The notes beneath the pieces are model-generated. The model did not search any database, was not told the origin of the DNA, and saw only the letters and a program-made list of their open reading frames with translations. From assembly GCA_030268105.1 (NCBI GenBank), contig BSDZ01000023.1:1550001-1614000 (forward strand): a stretch of DNA of 64,000 bases, in the 5' to 3' direction. This DNA comes from Volvox africanus (taxonomy: Eukaryota > Chlorophyta > Chlorophyceae > Chlamydomonadales > Volvocaceae). Below, one piece after another: positions 12,399 through 25,870 of this stretch. Within the stretch, counting starts at the first letter, position 1, and each line of letters opens with the position of its first letter. Both the position numbers and the translations under genes were made by a program.

Positions 12399-13578
12399 CT
12401 GGCGAGGTGTCACATATACACACATAACCAAGTAAACGGGTTGGAGAAACCGGATCCCAGGGATGCAACTCGCCTAGATGAACCCAGAATCTCTAGTAAT
12501 CGCCAGTCAGCTGTATGGCGGTGACTACGTTTCCGGGTCTTGTACACACCGCCGTCACAGGCCGAAAACTAGAGAGACCGGGAGAAACCCATCGGAAAGA
12601 CGTACAGAACGCAGCAGCCAAAGTGGGATGAAGTGTAGCCATATGACCTCGGACATTAATCCGGAAATCCAGTCTGCCGCTAACAGCAATCCAGAGATCC
12701 CATAGCCTTCTTACACTGTTGCCACTGTTGCCACTCAAACCCTTCACCAAAGAGCTCTCGTCTAGTCCCCTGCCCCCGGAAACCACCCCGGCCATCATAA
12801 AACAATGCAGCACCCTCCTCAGCATTACACGGCCCCTTCCCAGCACCTGGCCCCAGGCTTATCCTCCAATTGGGTGAGATTCATCAGCTCCTACTTGTGC
12901 CCCCTTATGTCTTCTTCGCTCCGTAGTGGTTGTTAGTGGCTGCCTAGCGGAGCCTCGTTCAACCAATTCTCCCAACCGTGCTGTCAGCAGCGTGGCGCTC
13001 TCCCCAGCTAAAAGATTAAGCTAAGAACTTTAAGACCATTTCCCTGTGGTAATCACCGCTGTGCGCACCTCCAGCGTGGATCTTCTTGATAGGTAGCAAC
13101 CCCATTTGATGGAGCCGTTCGGGGTGCGAACTTCGGAAGCGACACGGGCCTGAGAAGCACCACCTCCGCCCCCACTCCCAAGGGCCGTCGGGGGCCCCAG
13201 CAGCTCCCGCAGACCGCCGGTGCTGCTGCCGCTGTTGTGGTAGTAGCCGCGATCACGCCTGCCCGCCACTGCACCTCCAGAGCAGGCCGCAGCTGGGGCC
13301 CAGCTCAGTGCGGGGCGAGGGACTGGACCCCCCCGCGAATCCCACAACTGGTACAAGCCAGCACCGCTGAACGGGTTTGCGGCGCCCTGCAAGCTAGCGA
13401 GACCCTGAGCCAATAGCGCACAGCTTGACGGCCCCGAGCTGGCTTGACCAGCACACCGCATACCACGTGCTGGAACAGGTAAGACTTTATAAGCTTGCGC
13501 AGATGACGCTGGGGAAGTCCCTCGGAAGATATTTCGAGGCTGGCCCATTGCGTAATTACCCCAAAAGTGGATCGCCAT
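12399..13578 (-). CDS. Probable 5' region / first exon of the FIST gene
   Basis: On the minus strand an ORF opens at 13578 and is Ala/Gly/Ser-rich (GGGGGASQARVASE near 13165-13125) before stopping at 13030. The first FIST_N exon begins in phase 0 at 12398, and a phase-0 exit is available after ..VASE with a weak donor. The N-terminal part could be a targeting sequence, but no clear pattern proves this. Roughly 12.4-13.1 kb would be intron and holds nothing else recognisable. Start codon and donor are guesses. Confidence 0.3.
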
Positions 13579-14309
13579 TTGAGCTCGGCGCCTTTACTAA
13601 GTATGATAATACAATGTTACTGTGTTAGAGCGCCCTCATCGCTATATATGAATAAGTGATGCAGCCATCTTTCATGGTCACAATATGTTTTCGCTCTCGC
13701 ATGCACGTATGAATCCTCAAAGAAAACCTTTCTGTCCGATTTGTTGTGCTCACCTTTTTCGGGTGGGGCTGGGTTGCAGTTCCCCGCCGTGCAATGCGAT
13801 CTCTGTTCGGTTGGCGCCGACGTAATACGGCAGGACCCAAACGAGAAGTTGGGGAAATGGGATTTAACTATACTTTTGTGTAGCTAACATAAGCTGTTAG
13901 TTCAGACGCTTTAGCATTTATCGACGTAGCCATCATTAGCGTTCCGCTAACCCAATGCAGACCCAGAGCAGCTGGCTCTCCTATGATGAGGTCCGAGGTG
14001 CTAACCTCGGTGTTCGACTTATCTTATCTGGTATTTTATAATATCACAGAATGTGCTCAGGGAATGCTCTAATGCGAAAGGTTTTAACGGGCCTCAATAC
14101 GCCTAAGGTATTGCATACCTTGTACCTTCGTGAGCACGGGATCATCCGAATACCACAATCACATCGAAGAAGGCAGTAACTCTCCCTCCTTCTCGGCAAT
14201 TACGGCTACCGACTCCAAGGGAGGTCATCCAAATATGACCAAGTAAACATGCGGCGGGTCGTCGTGTTACGCATGGTTGAATCCAACAAGGCCCAACACT
14301 AACATATTG

Positions 14310-14363
14310 CACACACGCGTACACACATACACATACAGACACACACACAGACACACAACACGC
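14310..14363. repeat. CA-rich dinucleotide microsatellite
   Basis: Interrupted CA/ACAC repeat with GAC and TAC variants, in intergenic sequence. Confidence 0.8.
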
Positions 14364-15355
14364 AAACAGGTGCGCACAAACACAACATCTTGAAAGGAAT
14401 GCAACTGCCTGCCAGCCAATCGGGGGCTTTGTGAGCTGCCGCACGAGCAATGTCGCTCAAGGTCTGTCGTTCAGGGCTACGCCACGATCTTGAGCTGTGA
14501 GCATGCCAGGATGGGCACTCCTTGCCAATGCTGACCTACTGCCATGGCAAGACAGGTATGCCTTGTCACCACGGTAAGACTCGGGTTCTGCGAAGATACC
14601 CCATATGTGCGTATGCATTAATAAAGAAGAAACGCATTGACAAATCAAAGATGCATCCAAGAGCGAGCCAAGTTTAGCGATTCACAAATGAGAGGCCGAT
14701 GGGGCACTGCAAGGTCCAGGCCCTTTAATGGGCGCCGGCACCCCACAGCGACCATCACCAAGGCCGACGAAACACATCCAGAAGGCAGCTCACTACCTTC
14801 AGGTGTCTTAATAATCCCATCAAACACCTGAGCAAGTGCTCCAAGTCGCTCGCAGAATTTCCGCCACTCCATGGCTCCATGCGCGCACACAGCATGCCAG
14901 CATTCCCGCCTTCCAGCCCACGTGGGTGTCCCACATTTCAAGTTGCTTCATTCCCAAGTTTGCAGAGATGGCGATGAGGCCGGGAGGTTAATGGCCATGC
15001 ACAACCGAAGGCTTTGAGAGCGAAATGCGCAGTTCTAGCTGTGCGTACCGTCGCAGCGCCAAAAGTAGCCAGACACAGTCTGACTACAGACACAGACCAA
15101 CCCAAGAGAGGAGTCAGTAGAGGCAACTGACATGATGACGTACCAGTTAGCCCACCTGGGGGACATCTAGCACTAAGAGCTTCCTGTGCTCCGCACCTCG
15201 AGGCTACATGTCCATAGCCCCGTATGTAGGTCAGCGCGTTCTTGCGCAGTACAATCCTTGCGCAGTACAAAACTGGGGAGTGTCGGTCTATCGGATATGA
15301 TCAGACGCAGGTCGTCATGCCCACACACATGGCACTGTTGACCGGGTGGGTCTAG

Positions 15356-15590
15356 CTAGGCCACCAAATCACGAAAATGAGCACCGCGCCTGCCATCCCC
15401 CACGGATCCGTTGTTTAACATGCCTCTCACGTCCTGACCAAGCGTACGCAATTCGGTACCAGCCAAATCTCCAAGCAGGATCACCTCCTTTCTTTCCCTC
15501 TGTACTGGGGCGTTAGTACCAGACGGAGACGGGACATCAGCATGAATTTCCCCGTGCCCATCTGGGAGAAGTGTGGGCATACAACTCAAG
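15356..15590 (-). pseudogene. Possible relic of a non-LTR (LINE) endonuclease
   Basis: A 77-codon minus-strand frame contains VPSPSGTNAPVQRE followed by KEVILLGDLAGTELR, which resembles the [VL]LLGDxN strand of LINE apurinic-type endonucleases. Flanking frames on both sides give no further motif and no reverse transcriptase is seen downstream, so this would be an old fragment. The resemblance may be chance. Confidence 0.22.
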
Positions 15591-17307
15591 GCATGGCTTC
15601 CCCCTGTCTACTGGCACGGCTGTGGCAGGACAGCACACGCAGCACCACGTTTCAAAGCACGCCGTAAAAGGGCAATATTTACCTAGGCTGCCATGACCTC
15701 GTGCAATACCTCTCCTCATAAGGTTGGAATTACCAAGGCAAGGCAGTCGAGAGTAGAATTCAATATTAAACGGGCAAAACGAAGAACGAAGTTCTTCAGT
15801 CGCCAGCGACTTTTGACTGGCAACTTTTCCCAGCAAGAAATCGGCAATACATGTACACACCACCTCCTTGCCAACCACGATATGTAACCACACTGGAGAC
15901 CGACAAATGCCCTGACCCCCCTGACGTTCAGAGAAACCGTAATATCCCGTTCTCTCATTAACTCCACTATCAGCAAGCAAGTATGGGCGCATATTGGCGC
16001 TGCAACACACATCATAGCCCATCCAATTTGTCTAATGGATCATTACGCGTAACTCATGAACACCCTTGGGCCAATGCACCAGCGTGGCATAAGTCACACG
16101 AATGAGCTCCCTGTGCGAACCACTTGCCGCTCAGAGGACAAAACGCGCAAGACCAAGGCCAAACAACAAAACATAACTTAGCATGCCTCCCTTTCCCTCC
16201 AGCATAGGTATCTCCACCTCCCGGAGAATTGCCAAGCGTCTCGCGTACAAGAAGTCCGTACCCACCCATACATCGGAAATCCAATGGTGCATCGCAAACC
16301 CATCAGTGCAACTACTTTCGAGAACACATGACGACGCATAAACAGCAACTAAACATTATGTTCAGCCCCAACAATAATCGCCATATACTTGCCCACCTGA
16401 CAAAATTCCCACAAAACTTCTACTCGCGTAATTGTACGAGCACGCGCTGCGCCAACCGCTAGAAGGGGCCCGCTTCGGAAATGGTTTATGGCATGAATGG
16501 ACCAGGCATCTTTTGATAGTTCACGGTAGCTAGCTCTCCTGATTTGATACCTCCAGGAACTCCCTCTGTGGGCTCACTTGACTGCGGGCGTAATCAAATT
16601 CCCCTAACGCTCACTTCAACCAGTGACCAGCGCACGGTTGCGGGGAGGTAGGAAGACAGGCAAGGAGATCCACACGGCCGGCGCGGATCAGGGAAATGAG
16701 ATTTGCGGCGCGTGCCATCCGCCTGCTAGTCAGAACCGCACCGAGAACCATCCCCCTTGGTTGTGGGTCCGCGTGGTCCCATCTGGACATGGCGGCCAAC
16801 CATGGCGATCTTGCACTTGTCCAAACTTGTCCACACTTCCTCACACTTGTCCATTCCACACAAGGCGTATGGCACCATTCCGTACACAATGGAAAGGCCA
16901 AACCTACCCGAAGAAGTCGCCGATGGACCTGGCCGAGTAGCAAACCTCTGTCACACCTCTCACAGTTCTGATGTTAACATGCACCCATCCGGTGACCCCC
17001 AGGCCAACACAGCTTACCAATGGCGGCCTATCGGGCGAGCTACTTAGCTGATCCGCGGGAATAGTGGTTATATGACGGCTTGCATGTTGCGGCCATTGCC
17101 GCCTGGGGGTCCCTAGAATAACAAGTATTTCTATTCGGCACTTAGCGCTGCCCCTTGTAAGACATCGCTACCCCCTTTCAGGTATTTATGTTTGGAACGA
17201 TGTCGCGTATACCGCGACACAGGAAGCTTTATTGCTCCTTGCTCGTGTCGCTCCCTGCCTCCCTCCCTCTCTCTCACACGCACATTCCTTCCGCTACCGC
17301 GGCCTCC

Positions 17308-20300
17308 TTAGCGATCACCGCCCATGGGTGCTGCCGCTGCAGTGCTCGCTCGTGTGTGAAGGTCCATCACAGCCACCACCGCCATCCCGAGAACAACATT
17401 GGAGGCAGAATACGCCAACCACACGACTGCCGCCGGGACACTATCGTACAGCATGACGTACATAAGTGGAAGGCCATATTCGGACAATAAAAAAGTGGCG
17501 CGGACCTGCGGCTCGACGTAAGCCTGCGCGTCAGGGGTTGAGGGTCCACGTATTGGACGCACGGCGGGTTACTGAATACGTAATACGAGTACGGTGGACA
17601 CGCGATGAGAAGAACTCCTGACGTTACGGTATTGGCGGTTGCTTGTTGAATCTTATCATGACGATGGGACGGGCAATCGGATGCCTTCGGTTCTGCAAAG
17701 TTCAACCTGACAAACCAGCGCCTGTTTGCAAGATGCTGGAGTACAGCTGACAGGGACGGCGAACAGGAACGGCGACAGGAACGCGCCATTTCAGGACAGG
17801 AGAGCATATTCGTCAAGAGGTCGTATAGGAGGAGGTGCATTCACAGCTACTTGTCACCCAAATCGTGAAGCCCTCAGCAACCCACGGCCTACACTGTTAC
17901 TCACCGCCTCCAGTGCCGTGGGGGCGAGTGTCATAAACAACATCCGGGCGCTCGCCTCCGCGCCCGACATGCCCCTGCCTCCGGCCATCAGCATTAAAAG
18001 CCCACCGTGGCCAGCGCCAACCTCACTGATGCCGCCGCCGCCGCCGCCGTCGCCGTCGCCACCACGAATGCCGCGCCTCGCGCTGGAGACCTGCACGGCT
18101 GCAGCCAACGACATGACGCACGCAAGCGCCCGACCCATCGAGGTAACCGCCGCCGGCAGCCACGAAGGCAGAGCCTCCTGCCATTGCGGCTGCAGTAGCA
18201 GTAGAAACGGTGGCCATGGCGGCGGGAGCAGAGCTGTAACGGCGCTGAGGCAGCTGGTTAGAGCGAGGCACAAGGACGGTAACCACAGCAAGGCTCCAGG
18301 GATAGCGAGCAATGAGGCAGAAGGCGGAAGGTCGCGTGCGCGTGGCATTGCGAAGAGGAGAACCACCAGCGCCTGCCGGACGTGTAAAACATGGATAGGG
18401 CACGAGGGAAACATAAAGCCGGGTTTCTGCGTGAGCTCCGGTGTGGAAGGCGGTAAGATGGGAAGGCGGTCAGGTTATCCCATTACCCCCTGCTTCAGCG
18501 TGTCATGTCCACCAGGGAGGATAAGGCAGCGCAGGACAACCCGGGATTTCCGCCTTTGCGCAACCAGCTACAAAAACAGTAAGTGGCAATGCGCGGCGAA
18601 CTTGCGTGTGGGTGCACGCGGAGACCTGGGCCAGTCAAACCCATCTCTTTATCTAAGTGGATGCATAACGGTGTTAGCACCGGCACCATTCCAGCCATCC
18701 ACAGCGCGCCATGATCAGCCACTAAAGCGAAAACAACCCAAGTTTGATGATTCCGCCCTCGACAGCTCTGAGCTCTCCTCCCTTCTCGCTACCTTGGCAT
18801 CAGGCAAAGGGTGTAAGCCCTTAAGAGTCAGGGTGGGTCACCCTCCGAAGCAGCCCCAGACGCACAGCTCCGTCTGCTCTACTGCTCTATTGTCCCCCTC
18901 CTTCGAATGCTGAACTTTGTGTAGAGCTTCCCGGCACATTTTCCTTCTTTCAAAGTGATGCACTTCCTAAGCGTGTACGAGTTACTCATGCCATAATCGT
19001 GCGTCCTCTGCTACCCATCCCCCACCTGGACTGAACCCAGGAGCATCTGCACCGTGGCCCATAGCGCCCACCGCAACAGTGGCCTGGCGGGATCTCCCGC
19101 CTGATGCACAAAGTCCATCTGCGAAACCTGTGGCCCGGCAGCCGTGGCGGTCGCCATCGCAACAGGACCCGGAGGCGATGGGGAGAGCCCGGCAAGGTCA
19201 ATGGCAGCAGCGGTGGCTACGCCGCCGTTCGCAGCGGCGGATGCATGCGACATGGCACCCAGACCAGCTGCAAGGGGTCGGCGGAGACCGCCCCTCGCCG
19301 GCTCGTCTTCCGCAGGAACCAAGCGTCTGCCACTACTGGCTCTGCGCCATGTGCCACCGCCATCATCGCTGCCGCCGCCATCGCTCAAGATATTAACGCT
19401 GAGGGAACGGCCGACTTCGCCACCGCTGAACCGCCGTGCCTCCCAAACTGCGGGACCCGCACTGCCCTCCGCGTCGCCACTGCTGCCAGTGGCCACAAAG
19501 CCACTACCTGCGGAAGCTGCCCCGGGGACCCGCACACCGCTCGCTCCCAGAGAGGCCGCTTCACTGCTGCCCTCCTGCACCGCCTGCAGGCCCCAGCGTC
19601 CCAGTTCTTCCGCCACTTCCGTCACATCCACTGCGGCTTCGGAGGAGTCCCCTACCGGCAGCGGCCGTCCTAGGGCCAGCAACATCGGCTCTGCCGCCAT
19701 CGCAAACTCGGCTGCCCCGCTGCTGCCGTCGGCACCACAGGAGGCTTGCGGCCCACGCGCCACAGCTTGCGGCAGGTATGCGGCAGGTGGCAACCCAGCC
19801 TTGTCCAGCCGGTTTAGCTCCGACGCAGGCAGGCCGTTCTCCTGAGGCCATATCTCGAGAAGCAGACGCACCATGGGCAGCGATTGAGACAGCACCGCGA
19901 GGTGGAGAAGGGTGCGGCCAAATTCACTGTTGGAGCGACAGGTGTCCAATACGGCGCGGAACAGCGCGGACCGCACGGCCAGGCTCCCGGCCGTTACAGT
20001 CATTTCGGACCCGACGATGCGACTGAGCTTACTCAGCCCGGGGGCACCTCCTCGAGTGCCAGTGCTACCCACAGACCTAGATGGGGACGTCGAACTGCTT
20101 TGACCAGCGGCAGCTACAGCCGCCGTCGTCGAGGCTGTAGGGACCGCAGCGCCGTTGCTTCCCAGCAAGGCTATGCACGCAGCTTGCGGGCCGAGGCTCA
20201 GCAGGCGGCCCATGATGAAACGCGCTGTCGCGACAGCGCCACGCCCAACTGAGTACACAAGCAGGTCACATCCCAAGCAGAACACCTCGTCCACGAAGCG

Positions 20301-23300
20301 CACGATTTTCTCCTCCGGGACATCAGAGCCGCTGAACAACGTCGAGGCGGAGGGGGCGCGCTGGCCCTGAGAAAGCGGCTGCGCCGGTGCAGCAGGTTGT
20401 GATGCTGCTACCGGTGGCAGAGGCTGCTGTGGTTGGTTCATCATTATCGCACTCGACAGCGGGCCAGTGGCATGGAAGGGACTGAGTTGTTCCTCGGCGC
20501 GCTGTGCCAGGTCGTCCAGCGACAACTCCGTGTTAAGCTCTGACGCCACGGGGAGCCCCGTGGCCGCGCCCGCAGCACCGATGCCAGATACAGCAGCTTC
20601 ACCCCTTGCCTTCGCTGCGGTCGGATCCATAGTGGCTGCTGCCAGGCGCGCACTGACGGTTGCAGTGCTACCGATGTGCTCCGCGGGTGCTACAGCACGC
20701 CAGAGGCTGCCGCCATAATTGCCCAGGCTGGAGCGCCATGTCAGGGGCTCCCCATGCGCCGGGCTGCCGGTGACGCTGGTACCTGTAGCCACGTTTGATC
20801 CCGATGCCGTGCCTATGCCCGTGCCGGCGCGGCTTAAATGACTGGAAGAGCTTTGTAAAGAATGGTAGGACCTGCTGTCAGAGCCGGCAACTCCACCCAC
20901 AATGCCGACGCTGACGCCACCACCTCCTACGTTGCCGTTACCACATGCAGTGCCGGACGATGGCAGCGGTGAGGTCCACGGCATTGACGTCAACGCATGA
21001 AGCGCTTCGAGCCAAGTGCCGAGGTCTGATATAAAGGCCTGGTATGATTGCAGCTGTGGGGGCTGTGCTGGTTGTGGCTGCAATGCCTGTAGCTCCGAAA
21101 CCACGTCCTCAAAGCCGCTGGGTAACAGCAGTAGCGGGCAGGGCGGGCCAAGAGACTGACCGCGCCGCCAGGCGACGTACAGAAGGTGAGCTCCCAGGGC
21201 GGCATTGGCGGCATTGGCGAGGAAGCCACCGCCAGCAGAGCCTCTACCTGCACCGCGTGGGGAATCACCAGTTGCGCGGCTTTCTAGGGGTGCTGAGCTT
21301 GCACCCCTGCTGCTGCCTCCGCCAGCACTACCGCTGCCTGGGGCTCCACTGTTTCCCGACATCAACAGAACTTCCGCTGATGACCGGACAGCGTTGCTCA
21401 CAGCGCGAGAACGCTCCCAGGCTGGGCGCGGCGAAGGCGGTGGACGAAGATCTGGTTGTGCCGAAATCAACGGCGGCGGGAGCGGTAGCGGCAGCAATAG
21501 TGTTGCCCGAGTGCAACCCTCCGCCGAATCGTCTACTTGCAGGAGAGAAATCGCGCCGTTGCGGTTCCACGCAACGAGCTGAGAGACCTGTCCAAGCCCT
21601 GACGAGCTGGCTACAGAGCCGCTCCCATTCCGCTGGTTCGCCTCGGTCCACAAGCTGTCGGTGCTGCAGCCCCACCGGATTCCGTCTTCGCCGCTGATGG
21701 CGTTGGCGCTGCAACTGCCATTGACAGTGCCCCCACTATCGCCGCTGCTGCTGCTGCTTCCGTCAGCGTCTCTCTGTGATGGATTCTCTCGATCCACGGT
21801 GCGGCCGTGAACTTTGGAGCCTGACGCGATGACATCCGGGCAACGCATGACCAGGCACAACTCACCCGTCGGTTGGGCGGATAACAGCGTCTGTGCCGGC
21901 GCCAATGCAGCGAGCTGCTGTATCGGGGATTGCAGCGGGGCGAGGCGCGATACACCTGGTCGGACCCGCCCCACAGTGCGTCCTGGATCGACACCGGTGG
22001 TGGCAAGTCCCGTCCCAAGTGCCTCTGGAGACGCAGTTCGGGGAGGTGGCGGAGCTGGAAGCGGTGGCCAAACCACTACTGCCGGGCTCAGGAGCTCCAC
22101 TGCCCGCGCATGGGACTGGCTGTGCAATCGTGCCACCGCCAGTGGCACCTGCGGCATCAGCAGGCCCGCAAGGGCCTCCGGGATCTCAACGCTTCCACCA
22201 CCGGATATGCAGCTGTTTTGGTTACCTGCGAAGCCGCCAAGGCCGATCCCACCGTCTCCAAACGGCCGCACGATGACGGTGTTCAATGTGGTGTTCGTGT
22301 TGGTGGTAGCGGTCGCCAGCGCGATAGCCTGCTGATGTCCCGGGTTGAGGGAGGCCATCTGGGCAGGGCTAAGGATCCGCACTGCTGGTGGATAAGGGGT
22401 TCCCGCCCATCCGCTTGGACCGAACCCGGTCGATGGCTCCTGACGGTCCGCCAGTGTTGGTCCAAAGGCCGCAAACGATAATGCGCCTGAAACACCGCCG
22501 CAGTTACCGCCGCCGTCGTCACTGGTGAGGGAAATGTCGCCACTGGCTGCGGCGCCCCGAGCTGCCTGTCGCAACACCATTCCCCCTCTCCGCACCCCGC
22601 CGCCGCTGCCACTGTTACACCTGGCCGCCGCGGCCGTCGCCACTGCTCCCACACAAGTCGCAACTTTTGCAGGACGCTGCGCATCCCCCCCAATACCAGT
22701 TCCGGCACCGCCATCGTACAGACCCGGAATAGGTTGTCCAGCGGGGTGCGAGGGGGCCATGCTGGCAGTCCCATCAGCACCGGCACATCTGAAAACCAAG
22801 GCCGTCTCCATCGCTGCAACAGCACCCGCCGACGGTGCAGCTCCGTCAAGGTTACCCCTCCCGCTCCTCCGCGCTCCTGAACCACCCACTCGCGATTCGT
22901 CAGTCTCCTCCTGGGTGTCGCACACCCATGATCGACACGGCACGTTCATTGACTGCATTACGTTCGTACTGCCGTCAAAATCGAGGCTTATTCGCTCCAG
23001 GTAACCGTCCTTGAGCGCCTGCGCCTCCATGGTTTCATCCTTTGTCGGCTCCGAGACCCAGATCCTGGCCGGCCCTGATCGTGCCGTTTGTGCTGCAACA
23101 TGGCGTGATCCACTTGCAACACGGCTAGGTTGTTGCTGAGCACGTTCCCCGGCCGCCTGGGAAGGCACCGGCACTGCAACTGTTTCTGCCCGCTGAGGCA
23201 CCGGTTGGCCATGTTGGTGCAGCTGCTGCGACGCCCTCTGGAATGAATGGCATGCATACGAAATATTCAGAGGCGATGCTGAAACCGTGCTTGCCATACC

Positions 23301-24209
23301 TGCAGCAGCTAGCTCTGTTGCCAGCTCCCCGCGCTGTCCCTCATGCTGCTGTCCCTCCCTCGGAGTTGCGACCTCCCTTAACCACGATTTCCGTTCGTCG
23401 GCTCCGTTCCCCCCAACAGCGTCCGTCCTGAGACTGGGTCCGACACCGCCGACGGCATCGCTGGCCATCTGACTAGTACCGCCATTAGCAGCGTCGCTGT
23501 TCATGTGGCTACCGCCCGTGTTAGACCCAGCCGCGCCCGGGCCTGGCGACACGGGCCATGCAACCCAGGACCGCGTGGGGCGTCCCGCACTTGAGGAACC
23601 CCATGTGCCACCGGAGCTTCCAAGCACCAAGGCAGCCGCAGCAGATGATGCCGGTGCCGAAGTTCTCATTGTCGTAGTAGCTGTCGCTACAATGGCGGCA
23701 CGTACTCCGGCAGGGTCTGTCCGTGCGGCTACTGCTACTCCAGATGGCGTTTCCAAGTAAGTGTACTCGTCATCAGAAGCAGCAACCGCAGTAGCAACAC
23801 CGTCGGTAGCGTCACAATAGGTTTGGGGGGGCGACCGAACTATGCGACCGGCCTGCCACCTGCCTGACTGCTCTCCTCCGCTTAATTGCTGTCCCTGAGC
23901 GGGGCTTGCATTTAGCTCATATGAACGTTGGCTGTGCCGTATTTCGACATGTTCAGGAGCCCCAGCACTGCCAACCGGCAATACCTCGCTCATGAAGGCC
24001 ATCAGGCGCGTTGGAAGCGAACCAAACCCGGCGGTGGCAGTGCGGCTCCGGCGGTGCCGGTGCGCAAGGAAAATCACAGGCCCTGCACCGCGGGCCACTT
24101 CCAGCAGCATTACGACCAGGTGGATGCAGCCCTGACCTACTGCCATGTGCAATGGCGCCATCCCGAGAGCATCCGTCAGGAAGGCTCGCAGCCGGGCAGC
24201 AAAATCCTG
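17308..24209 (-). CDS. Large ankyrin-like, multi-pass membrane protein, 3' part
   Basis: Three exons in transcript order: 24209-19026, 18372-17905, 17523-17308, all phase 0 with normal donors and acceptors; stop TAA 17310-17308. The first is a single 5184-bp coding exon (1728 codons). It opens with an ankyrin-like unit (DALGMAPLHMAVGQGC..LVVMLLEVA) and closes near its C-terminus with another (SEFGRTLLHLAVLSQS..MVRLLLEIW). Between lie over a thousand residues rich in Ala, Gly and Ser. Hydrophobic helices start at RWALWATVQMLLGSVQ and continue through the second exon (ALVVLLFAM, IPGALLWLPSLCLAL) and the last (YGLPLMYVMLYDSV, VVWLAYSASNVVLGMAVVAV). The 5' end is not found; upstream exons should lie beyond 24209 and may be displaced by repeats. 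Function not recognised. A link to large algal SBP-box proteins was considered, but no zinc-binding SBP domain is visible. Confidence 0.6.
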
Positions 24210-25518
24210 CTGGAAAAGAAAGGCGTGTGATTGCTATACGGCTGAAATTAACACCCAGAGGGGATCGTGCGTTGCTCCCCGGGGCCCTGGAAAGAAGAGT
24301 GCGGTGGCTTGCCAGCGATAAAGGTGGGAGAAGGTTTAAGAAAGGGACGGTGCATTTTGGGTTACAAACGAAGGTTGTGTCGTAAGGTGGGGACCCTCGT
24401 TACAGCAGAGATCGTGAGGGCGGACACGAATGATTGACCCCGGCGCAGCGTTTGAAGACTGAGAGCCTCACTCTCAACATCCAGTCAAGGACATCCTGGA
24501 CTTGGGCGCGATGATAACTCCAAAGATGCAAATGGGTTCTGATGTGGGGGACTTGCCTGCGGGAGGTCGCATAGGTGTGGCCCCTCGATTTTCAACTCGA
24601 TGGCGTGTAGCTTGGGACTGGCGAGAAGCTGTCGACTGCTCGGTAGCCGCGGCAACTGCCGTTTGGCTCCGCGAGATTTAATATGGAATCCCCCGGGGCG
24701 CCGTGCATAAGCCAGAGGTGTTTCTGGGCTGTCAGCCACCTCGGCAGGTGGAATTGTCGAAGGCTCGGCTTGGGGACGAACAGACAACACAGACACCACC
24801 GAACAACTATTATGCTTATTTTCATCCTGATCAAAACGGCCCTCGACGTCGCAACTTCTTTGGACACGACCCTCCTCTTTGCAGCTTTTAATCGTTGAAA
24901 CCTCCATGTCCCCTAATCAAAACACGATGCGAGTCCCGTGGCAGATGAAAAAATACCAGTTTTCAAGTACAGGCATCGGCGATGATGTGATGCAAACAGC
25001 CTCCATATACCAGCCTTACTTAAGCGCAAACGCAAAGCCGAGGCCCGTTTCAGAATTTCGATGAGTATATGTATTGATAAATCATGTAAATTTTGTGGTG
25101 GCAACGTCCCAAGAGCAAAAGGATTGCTTCAGCAACCACGCGTCGGATGAAATAATGACAAGCAGTCTTAGGTCCATACCCCGAATTTGATAGCGTTTGT
25201 GTAGTTAATGTCCAGCTTACGGTATGCTTTTTTGAGTACGGTATGTCGCAAGGACGACTCGCCACACAGTTTAGAACGACCAAGCTGCCGACGGTCGTTC
25301 CGAGCGACAGCAGTTGGCGCTCTTGACACAGCTTGTACCCGATGACATCGCATGGGATATGTGGCAGCAGGAAAAACTCAAGTGGGAGGTGAGCGAGGTT
25401 ATATATGCTGTGTGTGTGCGTGCCGAGCATGTGTGTGAATATGTTGATTGATTTATGCATTGCTTGATGAAGTATATGCCGGAGTTTAACTTATTATTCG
25501 CGCATCTTCTGGTCGCAG
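24210..25518. other. Gap between the ankyrin/membrane gene and the coiled-coil exon
   Basis: 1.3 kb that should contain upstream sequence of the minus-strand gene and of the plus-strand exon at 25519. A minus-strand frame at 24485-24907 is Pro/Ser-rich and could be an exon, but no splice chain to 24209 or motif supports it. 24.9-25.5 kb is AT-richer and looks intronic. Confidence 0.4.
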
Positions 25519-25805
25519 AAGCTGGAGGCGTATTTCCAACGCCTGCAGGACGAGGTGGCCAGACAGCGTTCACGTGACCACACTGCCACAGAAGCGGCGG
25601 AAGCACTGCAGCGCGCGCTGCAGGCTGAGATGGCTCAGCTGCGGCAGCGGCTTCAGGACGCACAAGAAGCAGCTGCCCCCACCGCTGCATCATCATCATG
25701 CCTAACCTTGGAGCTCCGGGCGAAGATCCAGGACCTGGAGGCCGAGCTGTGTGCCGGGACCTCACAGGTCGAGGTGCTGCACCAGAATAAGAAGCTGGGA
25801 TCAAG
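25519..25805 (+). CDS. Orphan coiled-coil exon
   Basis: An open 287-bp segment bounded by an acceptor (GGTCGCAG, 25511-25518) and a donor (GTGAGG at 25806). It encodes KLEAYFQRLQDEVARQRS, then Glu/Gln/Ala/Leu heptads (ALQRALQAEMAQLRQRLQDA, LELRAKIQDLEAEL). Codon bias is GC-rich like the other genes and unlike the repeats to the right. It resembles the coiled coil of BRAP2/IMP-type or other cytoskeletal proteins, but coiled coils are not diagnostic. No partner exon is recognisable on either side; retrotransposon sequence begins within 250 bp downstream, so the gene may be interrupted. Confidence 0.55.
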
Positions 25806-25870
25806 GTGAGGATTTGACCTGCTCATATACATGAAGCATGTAGGCATTCCCATGCGCGCGAGTGTATCAG

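Larger units (their letters stand above)
13579..17307. other. Intergenic region, no confident gene
   Basis: A 3.7-kb interval between the FIST gene (5' side) and the 3' end of the ankyrin/membrane gene. I see no phase-consistent exon chain, RNA gene or LTR. It contains a CA-rich microsatellite (14310-14363) and a possible decayed LINE endonuclease trace on the minus strand (about 15.35-15.60 kb). Reading frames such as 15537-16022 (-) or 16611-16943 (-) have no recognisable motif and mutually overlapping alternatives. Confidence 0.5.

Noticed and set aside
13980..14130. Possible structured RNA gene (hairpin around GTCCGAGGTGCTAACCTCGG)
   Set aside because: Short local stem only; no match by eye to tRNA, U1, U2 or U6 landmarks.
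14938..16284. Coding potential on the minus strand across 15-16.3 kb
   Set aside because: Frames lack recognisable domains apart from a weak LINE-endonuclease-like stretch, and no consistent exon or ORF chain could be built.
17726..18913. 395-codon plus-strand reading frame
   Set aside because: Antisense to the minus-strand membrane exon 17905-18372, which joins in phase with its neighbours; the plus frame has no motif and mixed composition.
19079..24385. Many plus-strand frames of 60-230 codons
   Set aside because: Shadows of the GC-rich 5.2-kb minus-strand exon; no motif, and they overlap each other.
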